A stretch of DNA of 64,000 bases from Rhizodiscina lignyota (lineage: Eukaryota > Ascomycota > Dothideomycetes > Aulographales > Rhizodiscinaceae): positions 1,674,001 to 1,738,000 of the forward strand of contig ML978121.1 in assembly GCA_010015805.1 (NCBI GenBank), in the 5' to 3' direction. Positions 20,057-31,754 of the stretch are shown piece after piece. Below the pieces are notes generated by a model. It did not search any database and was not told where the DNA came from. It worked only from the letters and a program-made list of their open reading frames with translations. The translations under genes and the position numbers were made by a program. How positions within the stretch are numbered: position 1 is the stretch's first letter; every line of letters starts with the position of its first letter.

Positions 20057-22118
20057 TCCTAAAATTTAACCACGAATTTCAAAGTACGATTTCTTAATAA
20101 CTATAAGAGATAATTACTTTAAATTAAAACTAGTGATAGATTATATTATTACGTATAAGTTTTATTAAGAAAACCTTTTTAGAAAGTACTTTATTAGCTT
20201 TATTTTACGCTCTAATCGTGTTTAGGTCGCTTTAAGTACTAGAATAGTATTTACCTTATAAAAAATCTTAACCTCTTCTAGAATCTGCTAATACTTATTC
20301 TTCTACTTCTTTAACTTCTTATTAGCTGCTTTAGCTTTAGATTAAAGCTATTTATTAGCCTATTTTTCTATATAAGCCTCCTAAAGTTATATTTTTTTCT
20401 AAGCCGTCTCCTCTACCTTTTATAACCTCGCTACCGCTAGCTATTCTCGCCTTTAATTAGCTAAGCGCTCTTTTTCTTATTTAGCTTCTTATTTACGCTT
20501 CTTTTCCTTCTATTTCTATACTTCCTATTATTATTAATCTTTCTCTTCCTATATAATTTACTCTTATACTAGCTAAACCTTTAAAGGTAAGTATATAATC
20601 GCTTTATAGTTAGATTTATTACGAAGTCGATTAAATAGTAGCTTACCTTAGTAGCCTTTAAGCTTTTCTACGCCTAGTACCTATTTTAAACTATCTCTTT
20701 TAATTCTAAGCTAGTAGTTTTTAAAGACTAAATACTTAATATAGTTAGTAATCTTTATAATATTCTCTTAAATTAATTTATTAATAGTCTCTTTTAGAAC
20801 TATATAAACCTTCCTTTAATTAGATACTAAGAGTACTAAACTATTTAAAGTACTTAAGGCTAGCTAGGATATAGGTCTAACTTATAAGAGTACTATTTTA
20901 GGATTAAAGGGCTAGATACTAGCCTATTAGAACCTTAATTTAATAATATTTTTAGTAAATACTAATTAAAAAGCCGGCTAAAAGAGTAAGAAGAACTACT
21001 ACTTACTAAGGGAGGTTAGTCCTTAAGTCTTTATCTACTAGGTATCTAGATTTATACTATAATAATACCTAATACTTAGAAAGTAGGTAAGATCTAGTAG
21101 CTAGAGTCTATAGGTTAAATAAGGTAGAAATACTACTATAAATACTTTATACTTATTATACTAATCTAGAAAGCGTATATTAATATAGCTATTATAGCTA
21201 TTAACGATTAGAAGCTAATAATTACGACCGTTATATACTTTCTTCTTACTAGCTAGGTCGAAAACTATTATTAGCTACTATATTATAAGGTCCTTATTAG
21301 TCTAGCCGCTTAGCGTTACTATAAAGTAGTAGTTATACTCTTTAAGATCGAAATTATAAAGCTAGCTATCTAGAATATTACCTAGAGCGCCTAGGTAGAT
21401 TAGAGTTAGTTATAATATAGTACTATCTATATAGTAGCTAGTAATAAGAGTAATCTAGTTATAAGAGCTATCTTAGCTTATACTAATAAGTCGACGTTTC
21501 TAAGCTTCTTTTTAGGTGAATATACGCTTTATCTTATATAAGATACCTAGTAGAAAGCCCTTTTTATCTATATTATAATAGTTTTCAGCTCTAATATTAT
21601 ATTACTAGATTTTCGATTATAGCTATTAAGTTAGTAACGAAGTAAGGTAGTATAGTAATACTTACTAGGTTAAAATATAGCTTATACTTATATATATTAT
21701 CTACCTTCTTTTAGCTTTAATCTATACCTACTAGGTAGCTTAATAGTAACTCTTTTTTATACTATTAAATAAAGCGAGAAGCCTACTTTTTTCCTAGCTC
21801 TTTCTTAGCTAAATTACTAGTAAAGCGCTAGATTATTAGCTATATAGGAGGTATACCTTACTTAGTAAGTATATCGATATAGTTTATAAGGTCTTTTTCT
21901 TATTAATACGAGAGTAATGACTAGTATTCTTGTAAACGGCCTTTTAGCTTCGATATGCCTTTATAGCAGCGTAGAAGTATACTAGGTATAACCCTATACT
22001 TTTTAGCTATTACCCTATAAAGAGGAGGATCTTAGCTTTTCAAATCTTTAAGCGCGAGCTCAATTACGCTCATATTAGTAGAGTTATTAAATTTTGAAAT
22101 TCATTGATTTCCGGTGCG

Positions 22119-22163
22119 TGGTGTTGCATTAGGTGATCTGTTGCACGTGACCGTCGGATCTCC
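22119..22163 (-). repeat. Right terminal inverted repeat of the transposon
   Basis: Reverse complement of the left arm with two differences in the inner 13 bases. It is followed by TA. Confidence 0.95.
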
Positions 22164-22743
22164 TAGGCCAATCAACTTATGGTTTCAGCCCACGAGCGTG
22201 TACTTTAGACAGCGCCACCCCCGGTCTACGCACGTTGAAGCTTAGACTCCCGTCATTCGGGAGAAGCCATCAACGTCAACACTTTGTTGAAGGAATCATC
22301 CACCAGCTGCACCAAACCCGCGCGATGCCGCGTTCCACGCGCCCTGCCCGCCAAGGCTGCTTAGAGCTTCGACTGCAGGTCTCCCGGCCACCAAAATTTT
22401 GGATGCCGCTATATCGTTCGCTTTACCGTACACGGCAGCTCCATTGTACCTCTGCGAGGCCCGTACTCTTCGACATGCCTAATTGCGAATGTGTCATTGG
22501 CGGGTCCCTGACCCCAAGCCATGTACATTGTGCATCATGACGCAGCATATCGACGTGGGTAGCAGGGTAGCTACAGCATTTTTCGCTCGAAGCTCTGTGG
22601 TCCTGCTTCTCGGCGTGCAGGCTTCGAAGAAAACGCCTCGAAGCTTCAAAAGCTTGCTTGTCCCCTCTTCCTAGCGGGGAAGTCGCTCTCCTACCGGTAG
22701 GTTGCAATTGTTGCCAATTGCTATCTTCTGATTGCTTGTCAAT
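22164..22743. other. Intergenic, promoter of the PhoD-type phosphatase
   Basis: Base composition returns to normal after the transposon end. Short frames occur on both strands but none is supported. The transposon end lies 580 bp from the phosphatase start. Confidence 0.5.
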
Positions 22744-25266
22744 ATGTTTTTTGCTCTGGTTGGGCTGCTTTACGCGGCTGTTGTTTACGCCAGCTATGGC
22801 AACAACTTGAACTACCGTTCTCCCTCAAATCACCATGCTTCAATGGGCATTTCGATTCGCAAGATCGTGAAGAGAGGTGACATTGAAGCGCGTGTGAATC
22901 CATCGGACCTCAAGTTCACTCATGGCATTGCCTCTGGCGGTATGTACACTGGCCGTTGAAGCCATCTTTACAGTTACTCACAGCTCGCTAGATCCATATG
23001 CCAACTCTGTCATCCTTTGGACGCGAATTGCACCGGAGGAGGACGATGACAAGTCGAACGTGACGGTGTCGGGCTTTGTGCCCCTGTACAACCACGAAAC
23101 CGAATCATACGTAAAGGCTTCTACCGCGCCCATCTGTGTCAACTGGAAGGTTGGCACGGAAAAGAGCATGGCCGATAGCTGCATTGTCTCTAAGGGTACC
23201 GCCTATACTACCTCCGACATTGACTACACCGTCAAGGTGAGACTTATCGATGTGAATCGAAGCTGGTTGGGAACAACTAACGGCTCTCAATAGGTTGAGG
23301 CTGGCGGACTCAAGCCATTCAGCACGTACTACTATCAATTCGAGGTCTGCAACTCAAACAATAAGTCTCCCGTCGGCAGAACGAAGACTATTCCGTCAAA
23401 GCATGACAAGGCCGCAAATGTCCGCCTGGCCATTTACTCGTGCTCAAATTACCGTAAGGCCATTCTTCAAAGAGAAAATGGTGGAAACTAATAGCTGTAG
23501 CCTTTGGGTTCTTTAATAGCTACGGAAATGTCGCTCGGAAAGTGAGTGCCCTTGTTCGGGGGCGGTACACGGTCAAATGGACCATCGTGCTGCCCCCCAA
23601 CCAAAAAAAAACAATCGTAGTAGCTGACAGGTTTTTGCTCCAGGACTCGGTTGATTATATTGTCCATCTGGGAGATTTCATCTACGAGGTGAGATATCCC
23701 CGTTAGCGCTAAACCTGGCATTCCCGGTACCTTTTTGGGGGTTTCCCGCGCGGACACCCCCCCCCCCCCCAAAGTGGACTTCTGATACCCAAATTCGCCC
23801 CAGAGACCAATTGCTCATTGATTATCAGTACCAAGAGGGGGTGTATGGATGGGGCTGGAGTATTGACCGTATACCGCTCCCGGACAAGGCAATCTACTCG
23901 CTTTACGATTACCGCAAGCGCTATGCCACCTACAAGACTGATCTGGACCTGCTCGAAGTCTCCGCTGCTTTCCCTTGGATTGCGGTGCGTATATCCCAGC
24001 TAATAAAGATGAAATGTGCTGAACGAAGCTAATATATCTCTTGTGTTACAGGTTTGGGACGACCACGAAGTTGCGGATAACACATGGAGGGACGGCGAAG
24101 CAGATCTGAACAACACCGAGCAGTCATTTGTCTTCGATGGCGGTGTAAGCGTGGACCAGCGGAAGATGAACGCGTGAGTTATGAAGTAATCGAAAGCTGG
24201 ATTGCGGAACGCTGACAGTGAAAAGTGTGCGCGCATACTTTGAATGGATGCCCATTCGCCAAGTCGATATGGACGACAACCTCCGAATCTGGCGAACATT
24301 TTCCATCGGCGATCTGTTCGATCTGATCATGCTTGATACTCGTCACTACGATCGGTCTGAATTCCAATTCTCTGAGTCTATGAGGTGACCGGCTGACTGA
24401 GACCCGCAGCTCGATCACTGACTTGTACTGGAACACCGAGTATATCTGGGATATCCATAACGATGCTGGCCGTTCGATGATGGGTAGCCGTCAAGAAAAC
24501 TGGTTTTACGATCAGCTTACTGAGAGTAACAAGCGTGGCGCTCAATGGCGACTCATCGGCTCGCAGATCGTCTTCTCCCGCATGAATGAGAGTTTCTCAT
24601 TCGGCAACGAAGTGCCATTGAACATGGACAGCTGTATGTCCTGTGCAAATTATATTCTCTGATACTCAGAAATCGCTAATATTTATGTTGCAAATAGGGG
24701 ATGGATATATGGCAAACAAGAATAGAACCTTCGACCACCTCTACAAGAACAAAATCGGCAACAACATCCTGCTTTCCGGCGACAGCCATCTCTCGTGGGT
24801 CACTGATCTCGTCTGGAGCGGCGAGAAACCCTACGATTCTGAGACTGGCGAGGGCGCCATCGGTGTGGAGTTCGGCGGCACGGCTATAACATCGCCCTGC
24901 CCATACGGCCAGAACATCACCATCAAGCAAGCGAACAACTTCAGCCACATCTTGACCTCGTCGAACGAGGAGCTGCAGTGGCAAGAGACATATTATCGCG
25001 GCTACTACGAGCTCGATATAAGCTATGAGGAAGTGAAGGCGGAGTACTTCGGCACACCGACTGTCATCACACGCAACCCATACGAGATCAGTCTCGCAAA
25101 TTTCACCGTCAAGAGCGGCGCGAACAAGCTGCAGAGACCAGTTGCAGGCGGCGTGGCGGAGAGCGGCAGCTTGAGATATGGAAAGATTAAACAGACCAAC
25201 ATCACGCATGACACGAGTAAGAACACTTATTTCATCAGCCATGAGAAGCTCGCGGAAGATCTGTAA
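22744..25266 (+). CDS. Secreted PhoD-like alkaline phosphatase
   Basis: Ten exons: 22744-22939, 22992-23236, 23294-23453, 23501-23541, 23644-23688, 23829-23984, 24052-24173, 24226-24354, 24410-24633, 24698-25266; 628 aa, all phases fit. A signal peptide is evident (MFFALVGLLYAAVVYA). The PhoD N-terminal domain has HGIASGDPYANSVILWTR. The metallophosphatase core shows VHLGDFIYE, AVWDDHEVADN, LDTRHYDR and LLSGDSHLSW, the metal-binding Asp, Asn and His positions of PhoD enzymes. These secreted phosphodiesterase/monoesterases release phosphate outside the cell. Several predicted N-glycosylation sequons (NVT, NIT, NFS, NFT) support secretion. Introns 4 and 5 carry a 9-A run (23603-23611) and a 14-C run (23757-23770). 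Nothing suggests the gene is broken. Confidence 0.92.
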
Positions 25267-25691
25267 GAACACGCAGCTCCACGAGAAACGGTTACGCTCG
25301 CTATGACAAATTCAAGGGGGAGTTAAGATGCTATGAGGTCATTCAGTGGCGTGCCTGAAAATAGCTGTAAGTTTGTAAATAATTATAATGAGATCATTGC
25401 GGATCCATGCATTTACATAGCATTTTGGTTGCCCCAATTTAAACCTCTACATAGTGATTGCGGCACCGAAATACTAGACAGCCGCACATGCTTCGTTTCC
25501 TTCTTCTCCGTGAGTCATACCGGTCTCACTGCAACTTGGTTGATCGACGATAGTGAATTGCTTATTCGTGCATTATGAGAAACCTGGTATTCTGCACTGG
25601 TCCCGATCAAGGTAAACATAGTGGGCTATTTCTTATAGGCTACGAGCAAAAGGTACATTTGACGAGACCCCCATGAGAACGCTACTATTCG
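25267..25691. other. Intergenic between convergent genes
   Basis: Contains the 3' untranslated regions of the phosphatase and of the minus-strand neighbour. Nothing else seen. Confidence 0.5.
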
Positions 25692-27362
25692 CTACACCTC
25701 AGAAAAGTCAATCTCTTCCGTCCGATAGTGCTGATTCATAGCCTCCAGCTCCACCAACTCACGTTCTGCTATCGATTCCGGCCAAACAATCCTCAGCTGT
25801 GGTCGGTCGACACCCATGTTCTCCCAGATGTCGAGAGTCAAGTTGACCAGCTTCACCAATAACAGCCTGAACGTCTGAATCTGATGATCCGGAACAGCAA
25901 AATCCTCTAGTTCGAAGTGCGCCTGAGAACGAACGGTCATTTCCCTGTGCGATCGCAAGCCAGTATCGTCCCATAATGGATCGACTGTCAGATGAGTGAA
26001 TCGCATCATGTGCGCTCTCTCAAATACTTTGTCATTTTCCTCCCACCTTTCTTCCAAATATCTCTTCAGTCGAAAATGGAGCAGACGCTCTCCGTGGGTA
26101 ATCCTCCGTTTCTTGAATAGTCGATAGACCGCGGCGGCCTCATCAAATGAAAGACATTTCCGTGCCAGACTGAAAAGGATCAGTGTATCTACCACGGGCA
26201 TCCTCACGTTGACCTTTCGAAGCGATTCGAGACTGTCATTCCTCAGGCCAGATATGAATTCGTGCAGACAGGATACGCTAGAGAAGCGAAATTCGGGCTG
26301 AACATATATCACTTTAATTGCTTCCTCTCTAACTTGTCGATTGGATGTCAGAAGCGCTGGTATCAGCACTGACCTGCGGTCGTCCTCGATGCCCTCCTCA
26401 TGATCACTCGGAAGCTGCTCGAATGAATCAGGCCTCATCAATGAAGACAGAAGTGAAGGAAATATGCCTCGCACTCTCTTCGGTAAGATCAATCCGGTAA
26501 GTTGGACTATGAACCGACCACAATCTCGCTGTCCCTCAATATGATTGCGGAACGACTCGTCATATGGCAAGATTCGCTGCGGTCGGAGCTGTCCCCAGGC
26601 TCCGCACGCGATTTCGTACACCCTGCTTCGAAGCTCGAGAGGCAGTTTCCAGAAATCGGAAAGTGGCTCGATAGCGTCCACTCGTGCTTTCAAGATTTTC
26701 TTGTCAATGGCAGCGTCAACAAGCAGCTCTGCGTGTGCGGTACCAGCTGGCGTAACCCAAGTAAGCTTCTTTGCGATCTGCTTCGTCCGTCCTTCTTGCG
26801 CCATTTCAAGAGTGGCAAGGAAGTCTTTGAGGGGCTCACGACTAGTTGTGCTTCTGACGAAAATCGTAGCGGGCGCCATATTGTGCCCAAAAGCAGACTC
26901 GAGAGTTACCGGAGCAGGAGTTCGCGGGAGGGGAGACATAAGCTCCAGACGCGCAGTCATTGATTTCGCGGGCTGCGGCTTATACTTGTCCAGAGGTTGA
27001 AAAGTCCAATCTTGAGCGAAGTCGTTGCACTCTGGCTTGACTGGGCCGACTGTAACACGGAAGAAGGATGGATGCACTGGCTGCGGCATCAAATATCGAC
27101 GAATCTCAAAGTAAAATTTCTGATTGACATCGCTCATATGTTCCTCAGGACAGGAGAGGTTCAACGTTTCATCATAGCAACCAGGAGCGTGAAAGAAGTC
27201 GGTGAATTCTCTACGCGCCTTGGCAGTTTCATAGGAGACGTTATGGGAGATGCGATGATTGTTGAGGACATTGCAGTCTCTTGGAATCTGATAACGTGGG
27301 TCCCCTGGTGAAGTCTTCTCAAGGGCGCGGCCAGCTCGTTTATGTCGCCACCTGTCGGACAT
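25692..27362 (-). CDS. Hypothetical F-box-like/2EXR-type protein (556 aa)
   Basis: Single exon with ATG at 27362. The centre carries DFWKLPLELRSRVYEIACG (about residues 240-258), the typical opening of the fungal F-box-like/2EXR domains that occur in many Pezizomycotina orphans. A second feature is LTSNRQVREEAIKVIYVQPEFRF (about residues 340-360), the partner block often found downstream in this class. The N-terminal 200 residues are charged and proline-containing without a known domain. By analogy it may be a substrate adaptor or an uncharacterised nuclear or cytosolic protein; no function is established. It is divergent from an F-box/LRR gene, sharing 514 bp. Confidence 0.7.
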   Translation of the reverse strand: MSDRWRHKRAGRALEKTSPGDPRYQIPRDCNVLNNHRISHNVSYETAKARREFTDFFHAPGCYDETLNLSCPEEHMSDVNQKFYFEIRRYLMPQPVHPSFFRVTVGPVKPECNDFAQDWTFQPLDKYKPQPAKSMTARLELMSPLPRTPAPVTLESAFGHNMAPATIFVRSTTSREPLKDFLATLEMAQEGRTKQIAKKLTWVTPAGTAHAELLVDAAIDKKILKARVDAIEPLSDFWKLPLELRSRVYEIACGAWGQLRPQRILPYDESFRNHIEGQRDCGRFIVQLTGLILPKRVRGIFPSLLSSLMRPDSFEQLPSDHEEGIEDDRRSVLIPALLTSNRQVREEAIKVIYVQPEFRFSSVSCLHEFISGLRNDSLESLRKVNVRMPVVDTLILFSLARKCLSFDEAAAVYRLFKKRRITHGERLLHFRLKRYLEERWEENDKVFERAHMMRFTHLTVDPLWDDTGLRSHREMTVRSQAHFELEDFAVPDHQIQTFRLLLVKLVNLTLDIWENMGVDRPQLRIVWPESIAERELVELEAMNQHYRTEEIDFSEV

Positions 27363-27876
27363 GGTGGTTTGCCCAATTGGCGTTGAGCTCCAGTCGCGTG
27401 AACTGAACTGGACGCAGAGGGAAAAGTATAATCGAGAGACTCAGAGAAATTGGAACAACTTAGAGTGCCGATCAAGGCTCCTTGCAAAATTCAAGTTGTT
27501 GAACAAGTTTATGGCGAGGCTGGGCTGCACGTGAAGGAGGCAGCAGCTGGAGCGGAGTGGAGTAAGGGAGCAATGCATCCCTGGCATCCCTTAATCCTTA
27601 GCACGTGAAGGTGGAGCTGACAGCCGAGGATATTCCAGAAAGTGGGTTAGACTCCCGACTGCTTGGCTCTCCGCGCCCATGCCGAATCGGAAACTCTGGA
27701 TCACAGCCTCATCCACGCTGCGAGTCTCAAATGCATCACCCGCCACCGACCCATTCATATTCATCTCCTGTTCTCCAAAGCCAGTCTTTGTATTAGTAGG
27801 CTCCGCTACCTTACTTTCTTTTCCCTCGTGCTTCTCGATCAATTTTCCGGTCTACTCAGCTTTAGCGTCGGTGGCG
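27363..27876. promoter_or_regulatory. Divergent promoter, 514 bp
   Basis: Lies between the starts of the 2EXR-type gene (minus) and the F-box/LRR gene (plus). A frame open from 27679 runs into the latter, but the ATG at 27877 begins the conserved-looking part. GCACGTGAA occurs twice, near 27527 and 27601. Confidence 0.5.
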
Positions 27877-29884
27877 ATGGACAATGATGTATTTGCGCTG
27901 CCAACCTACGAAGCAGCAAGAAGGCCTGATGCTTGGCCATACATCCTGCCATATCTGCCTCGAAAAGAGCTTGTTGTACTAACGAGAGTCTCGCGCCATC
28001 TACAAGGAAGAGCAGAGGGCTTTCTGTGGAGTGAGCCTCGCCGATTCTGGCCAAGTGATGAAGCGACTCCGTTAGGTACGTCATGCCTTTTTCCAGAGAG
28101 CTTCTTATTTGCCTCGAAACTTATACCGGTCGTAATATTATCATGACTGACATTACGATGAAGAGCATTTTCAGCGATTCTCAAAGGCCGTACACTTTGC
28201 AACTTCATCCTTGAGCATGCCGAATATGTATACGCAGACCTTGGATCTGTCCAACATAGGATCTGAAATATACTACACCGCGCCCCCTCGGGGATGGTTG
28301 TCAACTCTAATGTCTCGTCTTCCAAATCTCCGATCGTTGATTATATCGAATACCGACATCCTCAATCACGAAGCTGTTGGTCATACTGTTGAGGAACATG
28401 AATCTCTTCGACTTCTGACTATCAGAGGCTGCTCAAACCTAACTTCAAGAGCATTAGTCAAGATATTAGGCGCTACGACAAATTTGTATTACTTGGATGT
28501 CTCGAATACCACAGGACTCGGCATTTCCGGCGTTTTCGAGGCAATTTCAGAGCTTCGAAAGCTTGGAATTCTTAGACTCTCTCAACTTGGGCTTAAAGAT
28601 GACGACATCCTTAACTTGACTCGTTTCATACTTGATCTTCGTGCAACATCCACGGCCGTCAGCCCCCAGTGTCTGCAATGTCTGGATCTCAGAGACAATC
28701 GCATAACCGATCGAATCGTTAACAATTTGATACGGCTAGGCGAAGCTCTACCGTCGGTGGAAGAACCTCCTCCCTACAATGCAGATGCTCTTGGTGAAGT
28801 GGAAAGCGGTAAATATGTGCAAGCGCCGGATGGCGGCTGGTCGGCTTTCTTCGAACCAAGGATAATGTCCCGCTCGTCAAACACTGAATTAGTTGACCGT
28901 CAAGAAGACGTAGTCAAACACGTTCGCGATCCTGAATTCAAAAGCCCCGTGGAGTCTGGTGTGCTAGGGCAAGGACTCACGCACGTATATCTATCCGGAA
29001 ACAAGTTCACTGCCTCCGGGATATCAGGCTTGATGAAAAGTCTGCCTTTGCAAGTGCTGGATTGTGGGGATGTCCAAGTCGGAAACAAGACTTCCACGTC
29101 ACTTCAGCAAGATGCGGACCAAGCATTCGCTGTACGCGAAATTTTGGATGCTCTCCCTGTTTGCCCAAGTCTCCGAAGTCTGAGGATAGGCCACCAGATA
29201 GTCACCGGATTTGCAGGCCATGTCAACAAGTCAATCAATGCTGTTGTTAACGGAGCAGATTCCAAGGAGCGCCCTTACCCTTATTCTTGGCTCAGGAATC
29301 AAGGGACACAGTGGGATCCTACAGTCTTACGAAGCCAGCCAGTGAAGATATTCCAATTCAGTCCCGCACTTCTTTCGATTAGCTCGCTTATCCTAACCTC
29401 CGTACCCAACAAGACATCAAACGAGGATATGACGAATTGCCTTCTGGCGTTCCTGGAAGCTAGTGCGGACATGCGACATGTATCTACAGAATACCAACGG
29501 CGCCGAGGGCAGACAAACCGCGATGCGACTGAGACAGAGAAGGTTCCAATCGTTGAGTGCTACTTGCAAGAGCTGCGACTTGAGATGCAATCCCAGAAGA
29601 GTCACAAAGATCAATACGACGAAGACACGCAAGTCTACGATGACGCTAGCCGCAATGATTTCTCCTTCTTCCAGGACGAGAATGACGCATACGTCAGCAC
29701 ACACAAGCACCGTGGGAGTGTTGTTAAGGAGAACGGACACCTCCAGAACATTGACGTGATAGCCACGCTTAGCGGCATTCGACGCAAACAGCGGGAACAG
29801 CTAGCATCGCCTAAGGCGCCTTCATCGGATCAGAACGGCTTCTGGTATGGCAAATTGGTCGTCATTCGGAACGCTACAACATGA
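27877..29884 (+). CDS. F-box/leucine-rich-repeat protein
   Basis: Two exons, 27877-28075 and 28164-29884; 639 aa. The N-terminus has an F-box-like helix set (AWPYILPYLPRKELVVLTRVSRHLQ, described as about residues 15-40), which would bind Skp1. Leucine-rich repeats follow from about residue 120 (LRSLIISNTDIL, LRLLTIRGCSNLTSRAL, LYYLDVSNTTGLG, LGILRLSQLGL, LQCLDLRDNRITD), with further ones after a low-complexity insert (LTHVYLSGNKFTASG). The LRR face would select substrates for an SCF ubiquitin ligase. The acidic segment near residue 560 (QYDEDTQVYDDAS) is likely disordered. The exon junction PLE-HFQRF restores a single frame. The specific target is unknown. Confidence 0.8.
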
Positions 29885-30023
29885 AGTGTCTACCATTGGG
29901 CGGGAGGTTCGTGCTAGGACTATATATTACACTCTTAGAAGAGGCAATGAAACCCGCTTAACGCCTTAACCTTTGGGCGTGAGAATTTCAAGCCCCAGCG
30001 TACCTGTCAATTCGAGAGGAGAT

Positions 30024-31754
30024 TTAGACGGTCACCGATTCAAAGCTCAGGATACCGCCATGCATCGAAGTGGCCGCGGATGATACCGCAGCCGGCGTTG
30101 ATCCTGTCGAGATATCCATCTCAATCGGTTGCGTGTCAGAGGAAGTGTCCGACGAGCTCGCTGTGGTATTGCGCGAGAATAATCGTCGCATTTGGTGTGC
30201 CCAGCTGCGCAAGACCGGCCTTTGCAATGATTGCTGAATATCCTCAAGACTCCTGCCTCGTGTCTCCGGCATCGAAATCCATAGCACAATGACCGTAAAC
30301 AATGAGAGTGCGCCATACAGGAAGTATGCACCGGATGAAGAGTTTGCGAGGAAGATTGGCGTTGCAAATGCAACGAGCCAGTTGGAGAACTAACCAAACA
30401 GTATCAGCATTTTTGAGATTGAATTATTCACCAGGAACTTCGGGGAACCACTTACGAAGTTCAGTCCTTGTGCTGTGCAAATTGCTGCGGCTCTTGTGTT
30501 TGCCGGCTGGATCTCGCAGGCTACAAGCTTGGCTGTAACGTTCCACGTAAAGCAATATGCAAGCGCAAAGGCAAAGATGGAAACAACAACAACCCATCTC
30601 CCAGAGCCATATGCATGCACACTGTCTGAAGCGTACAGCGAGCCAATGAGGAGCATGCTTCCTGACAACATCAGTCCGCCCGAGATGATGGCCGTTCGAC
30701 GGCCCCACCGATCAGCAAAGAGGGTCCCGGGTATCGAGATTGCTAACATCAATATTGCGGATACGCCAGATGCGAGGAATGTGGCTTCTTGCCCAGGAAG
30801 GCCTGCTTGCTTGAAGAGCGTCGGGGCGTAGTAAAGCACGCCGTCAATTCCGCAGAGCTGCACCATGCCGAGCACGAAGAGTGCCATACCAGTCATTCTG
30901 CGATACGGCCTCCGGAAGATGAGTGCAAGGCTTCCCCATAACGACAAGCTCGGTGCGGCTTGCACTTGGGACAATATGTCCTTTTCTGCTTCTGCGCGCG
31001 AGACGCCCAGCTTTTGTAATTCTCGTTCAGCTTCTTCACGCCTGCCCCGTGCCATGAGCCAACGCGGCGATTGCGGCAAGATGTAGCAGACTATGACGAG
31101 AAGCATGGCTGCAGATGCCATGATGATGAACGGCAGACGCCATGCCATGGATCCGTGGATCTTGACGCTACCATAGCATGTGAAGTAACCAAAGCAGATT
31201 GCACTCGAAGTAACCAGTTGCGGGAGTGACACCATGACGCCGCGTGTCTTTGCTGGCGCAATCTCAGAGATGTATCTGACGAACATCAATGCCTGGTCCG
31301 AATTCACAGTACAGGATACTTACACCACTATATTCGAGACCCACATGCCCTGACCGAAGCCGCAAAGCGCCCGCCCAACAAGTAACATCGCCAAGTGGGA
31401 CGCACCAGCTTGCAGCGCAGCGCCGATCGCGAATATGGTGGCTCCCATACTCACCACCTGAAGCCGGCCTAGCTTGTCTGCCATTTGCCCTGCAAAGAAA
31501 GACGGTATAACGCCTGTAAGCATAATCAAGGAGACGGTGAATCCGCGAAGTTGAGGAGAAAGCACGCCAAAGGTCTCAGCGAACTGCTCCATATCCGTTA
31601 CGGCACCAATGGAACCGGTATCGAAGCCATTGAGGAAGCCGCCGAGAGATACTGCGAGCGATGCAAGGAGATAACCAGGTGTATGAGGGAGCCGAACATT
31701 GATACGATGTTGACGAGGAGGCTGAATGGATTGAAGGGCGGTTGGGAGATCCAT
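30024..31754 (-). CDS. MFS sugar transporter (hexose transporter family)
   Basis: Three exons: 31754-31324, 31275-30456, 30389-30024; 538 aa. Family signatures are all present: GGFLNGFDTGSIGAV in TM1, DKLGRLQV between TM2 and TM3, GRALCGFGQGM, YISEIAPAKTRG at the first junction, LPQSPRWLMARGRREEA, ADRWGRRTA, and PETRGRSLEDI after TM12. A central cytosolic loop carries KLGVSRAEAEKDILSQ. The C-terminal tail of about 70 residues is rich in Ser and Thr and could hold phosphorylation or ubiquitination sites. It is a proton-coupled or facilitative plasma-membrane transporter for a sugar or related polyol; the substrate is not predictable. Confidence 0.93.

Larger units (their letters stand above)
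20012..22163 (-). mobile_element. RIP-degraded pogo/Fot1-like DNA transposon, 2152 bp
   Basis: Terminal inverted repeats of 45 bp lie at 20012-20056 and 22119-22163; the outer 32 bases match perfectly, and only two of 45 differ. TA flanks both ends (20010-20011 and 22164-22165), the target duplication of Tc1/mariner-pogo elements. The interior is extremely TA-rich and has no reading frame of 60 codons in any frame, as expected after heavy C-to-T (RIP) mutation. On the minus strand, 21092-21130 reads FLPYLTYRL*LLD. Reversing only C-to-T changes gives the pogo/Fot1 transposase motif FPPHSTHRLQPLD. Size and structure fit this superfamily. The element cannot be autonomous now. Confidence 0.9.

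Noticed and set aside
20057-22118. AT-rich stretch as a centromere or mitochondrial insertion
   Set aside because: Intact inverted repeats, TA duplication and a transposase motif explain it as a RIPped transposon.
24676-25272. 198-codon antisense frame in the last PhoD exon
   Set aside because: It overlaps conserved phosphatase motifs on the other strand; a shadow of the real gene.
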